Shown: in pieces, positions 13,473-14,538 of the stretch
Layout: each line of letters begins with the position of its first letter
How positions within the stretch are numbered: the stretch's first letter is position 1
Source: an uncultured Prevotellaceae bacterium
Lineage (GTDB): Bacteria; Bacteroidota; Bacteroidia; Bacteroidales; Bacteroidaceae
Direction: 5' to 3'
Assembly (NCBI GenBank): GCA_945827465.1
Contig: CALZOH010000062.1
Span: 1 to 14,538 of the forward strand
Length of the DNA stretch: 14,538 bases
The notes under the pieces: generated by a model
The model's input: only the letters and a program-made list of their open reading frames with translations
Database searches by the model: none
Told to the model about the DNA's origin: nothing
Program-made: the position numbers and the translations under genes

Positions 13473-14302
13473 GTAACGAAACATCAAGAGAAAAGAATCA
13501 GTCCGAAATGTCAGTGGAGCAGAAACTCAAGATGCTCTATGACCTGCAAACAGTACTGTCGCAGATTGACGAAATCAGTATCATGCGTGGTGAATTGCCA
13601 AACGAGGTGAGAAATTTGGAAGACGAGATTGAAGGTCTCAATGTTCACCAAGATAAATTGCGTGATGAAATCAAATCAATCGATACGAATGTCAGCAAAT
13701 GGAAAGAAGAGAAGAATGTAGCACAAGCTACAATCGAAAAGAATAATTCCCATTTGGAAAAAGTACGTAACAGTCGCGAATATGATTCTCTGAGTAAGGA
13801 AATAGAGTTTCAATCGCTCGAAATCGAACTACGCGACAAGCGTATTCGTGAAGCCACCGAACAACGGAAGATGCGTTTGGACGAGATAGCTCGTACCGAA
13901 GAAGAAAAGAATAATCGCGAAGAAGATCTTAGTGCCAAGAAGAGTGAATTGGATGATATCATTCGTGAAACCAAGGTACAAGAGGATGAGTTGCGTGAAA
14001 AGGCCAAAGAATATGAGGATAAAATGGATGCCAGATTACTGAAGGCTTTTAAACGTATTCGCAAAAACAGTCGTAACGGATTAGGCATCGTATATGTACA
14101 GCGTGATGCTTGTGGTGGTTGCTTTAATAAAATCCCGCCTCAGCGTCAGCTTGATATTCGCATGCGTAAAAAGGTGATTGTTTGTGAGTATTGCGGTCGT
14201 ATTATGATTGACCCAGAATTGGCCGGAGTCATTATCGAAAAGCCGGTTGAAGAACCAAAGAAAAAGAGTCGTCGCGGACGCGCTACTAAAGAAAAGGAAT
14301 AG
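13469..14302 (+). CDS. Coiled-coil protein with C-terminal C4 zinc ribbon (zf-RING_7 / CT398-like)
   Basis: A 277-residue cytoplasmic protein of unknown function. Residues about 15-195 are highly charged, rich in Glu, Lys and Arg with heptad-like leucines and isoleucines, and predict a long antiparallel coiled coil. At the end are two cysteine pairs, C-G-G-C (Cys215, Cys218) and C-E-Y-C (Cys239, Cys242), which form a C4 zinc ribbon with a basic linker (R-M-R-K-K). The chain ends in a basic tail (K-K-K-S-R-R-G-R). This is the layout of the zf-RING_7/CT398 family, whose members have been proposed to bind nucleic acid or chaperone flagellar/secretion or transcription factors; none of this is shown here. 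The ATG overlaps the Nif3 gene's stop (ATGA), indicating tight translational coupling and probably a shared process. A strong terminator follows. Confidence 0.88.
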   Translation: MSNETSREKNQSEMSVEQKLKMLYDLQTVLSQIDEISIMRGELPNEVRNLEDEIEGLNVHQDKLRDEIKSIDTNVSKWKEEKNVAQATIEKNNSHLEKVRNSREYDSLSKEIEFQSLEIELRDKRIREATEQRKMRLDEIARTEEEKNNREEDLSAKKSELDDIIRETKVQEDELREKAKEYEDKMDARLLKAFKRIRKNSRNGLGIVYVQRDACGGCFNKIPPQRQLDIRMRKKVIVCEYCGRIMIDPELAGVIIEKPVEEPKKKSRRGRATKEKE

Positions 14303-14327
14303 TCTCGCTGAATACAATACATTCCCA

Positions 14328-14367
14328 AAGAAGGCTTTCTGCAAAACATATGGCAGAAAGCCTTCTT
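14328..14367 (+). terminator. Intrinsic terminator after the zinc-ribbon gene
   Basis: AAGAAGGCTTTCTGC (14328-14342) is the exact reverse complement of GCAGAAAGCCTTCTT (14353-14367): a perfect 15-bp stem with a 10-base loop, 25 bp after the stop codon and followed by TT-rich sequence (ATTCAT). It closes the nif3-zinc ribbon operon. The A-rich left arm means it could also stop transcripts arriving from the right. Confidence 0.85.
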
Positions 14368-14538
14368 ATTCATATAAAAACTATTGTTGTCTGGAATAAT
14401 AATTGTAAGTGTAAATCAATAGATTAAAAGAAATTGTACATTGTAGTCTCTTAATTAGGGTTGACTACTTGTTGTCTTTAAAACCAATAAGTGTTGACTC
14501 CGTTAAACAATAATGGTTTGTGTTGACTTATTGTTCTC
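14368..14538. other. Non-coding right edge beyond the last terminator
   Basis: AT-rich sequence with no credible gene. It contains the repeat cluster at 14459-14535. The next gene or RNA lies outside the window, and nothing here identifies it. Confidence 0.5.
14459..14535. repeat. Cluster of short direct and inverted repeats at the window edge
   Basis: TTGACT occurs at 14461-14466, 14494-14499 and 14523-14528 (steps of 33 and 29 bases); the last two are within the longer GTGTTGACT (14491-14499 and 14520-14528). Around them AACAATAA (14506-14513) pairs perfectly with TTATTGTT (14528-14535), and AAACCA (14481-14486) with TGGTTT (14514-14519). No coding frame is evident. It could be a regulatory region for a gene beyond the window, protein-binding iterons, or the edge of a repeat. 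It is cut off, so the full structure cannot be judged. Confidence 0.5.

Noticed and set aside
14459..14538. Start of a CRISPR array
   Set aside because: The repeated units are only 6-9 bases long and the surrounding sequence differs between copies. CRISPR repeats would be about 28-47 bases and nearly identical, and no cas gene is present.

Overview
The window looks like chromosomal DNA of a Bacteroidales bacterium, most likely a Prevotella-type genus. The clues are a type III (GlnN) glutamine synthetase, an LL-diaminopimelate aminotransferase, the AguA/AguB putrescine route, a Bacteroidetes-style metallophosphatase C-terminal domain, and -7 promoter elements of the Bacteroidetes TAnnTTTG type instead of clear Shine-Dalgarno sites. 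This assignment comes from family knowledge and not from a database search. Nearly everything recognisable is housekeeping or central nitrogen metabolism. I see no rRNA, tRNA, insertion sequence, phage gene or CRISPR array.

Left part (1-5.8 kb): the window opens inside the C-terminal domain of a calcineurin-like phosphoesterase. This overlaps by 4 bp with a complete mfd gene (transcription-repair coupling factor). mfd converges on a small histidine-phosphatase gene. A gap of about 530 bp follows. It holds a palindromic promoter-like element, what looks like the decayed C-terminus of a GH95 glycosidase, and a hairpin element that may be a dispersed repeat. After it comes a six-helix DUF308/HdeD-like membrane protein, ending at a strong bidirectional terminator.

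Middle part (5.8-12.45 kb, all on the minus strand): in transcription order this is aguA, aguB, then dapF, dapL, glnN. AguA and AguB turn agmatine into putrescine and release ammonia and CO2. DapL and DapF make LL- and then meso-diaminopimelate for lysine and peptidoglycan. GlnN fixes ammonia onto glutamate. A gap of about 200 bp separates aguB from dapF, so there are probably two transcription units: aguAB, and dapF-dapL-glnN ending at the terminator near 5.77 kb.

Right part (12.45-14.54 kb, plus strand): a divergent promoter region of about 210 bp with a -7 element on each strand separates aguA from a two-gene operon. The operon encodes a short Nif3/DUF34 metal-binding protein and, overlapping by 4 bp, a coiled-coil protein with a C4 zinc ribbon. 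It ends at a 15-bp-stem terminator. The last 90 bases carry a cluster of short direct and inverted repeats cut off by the window edge.

I did not find convincing evidence of a new biological system. The observations most worth a second look are the GH95-like remnant, the possible dispersed hairpin element, the nitrogen gene array, the conserved-looking but uncharacterised Nif3/zinc-ribbon pair, and the repeat cluster at the right edge.
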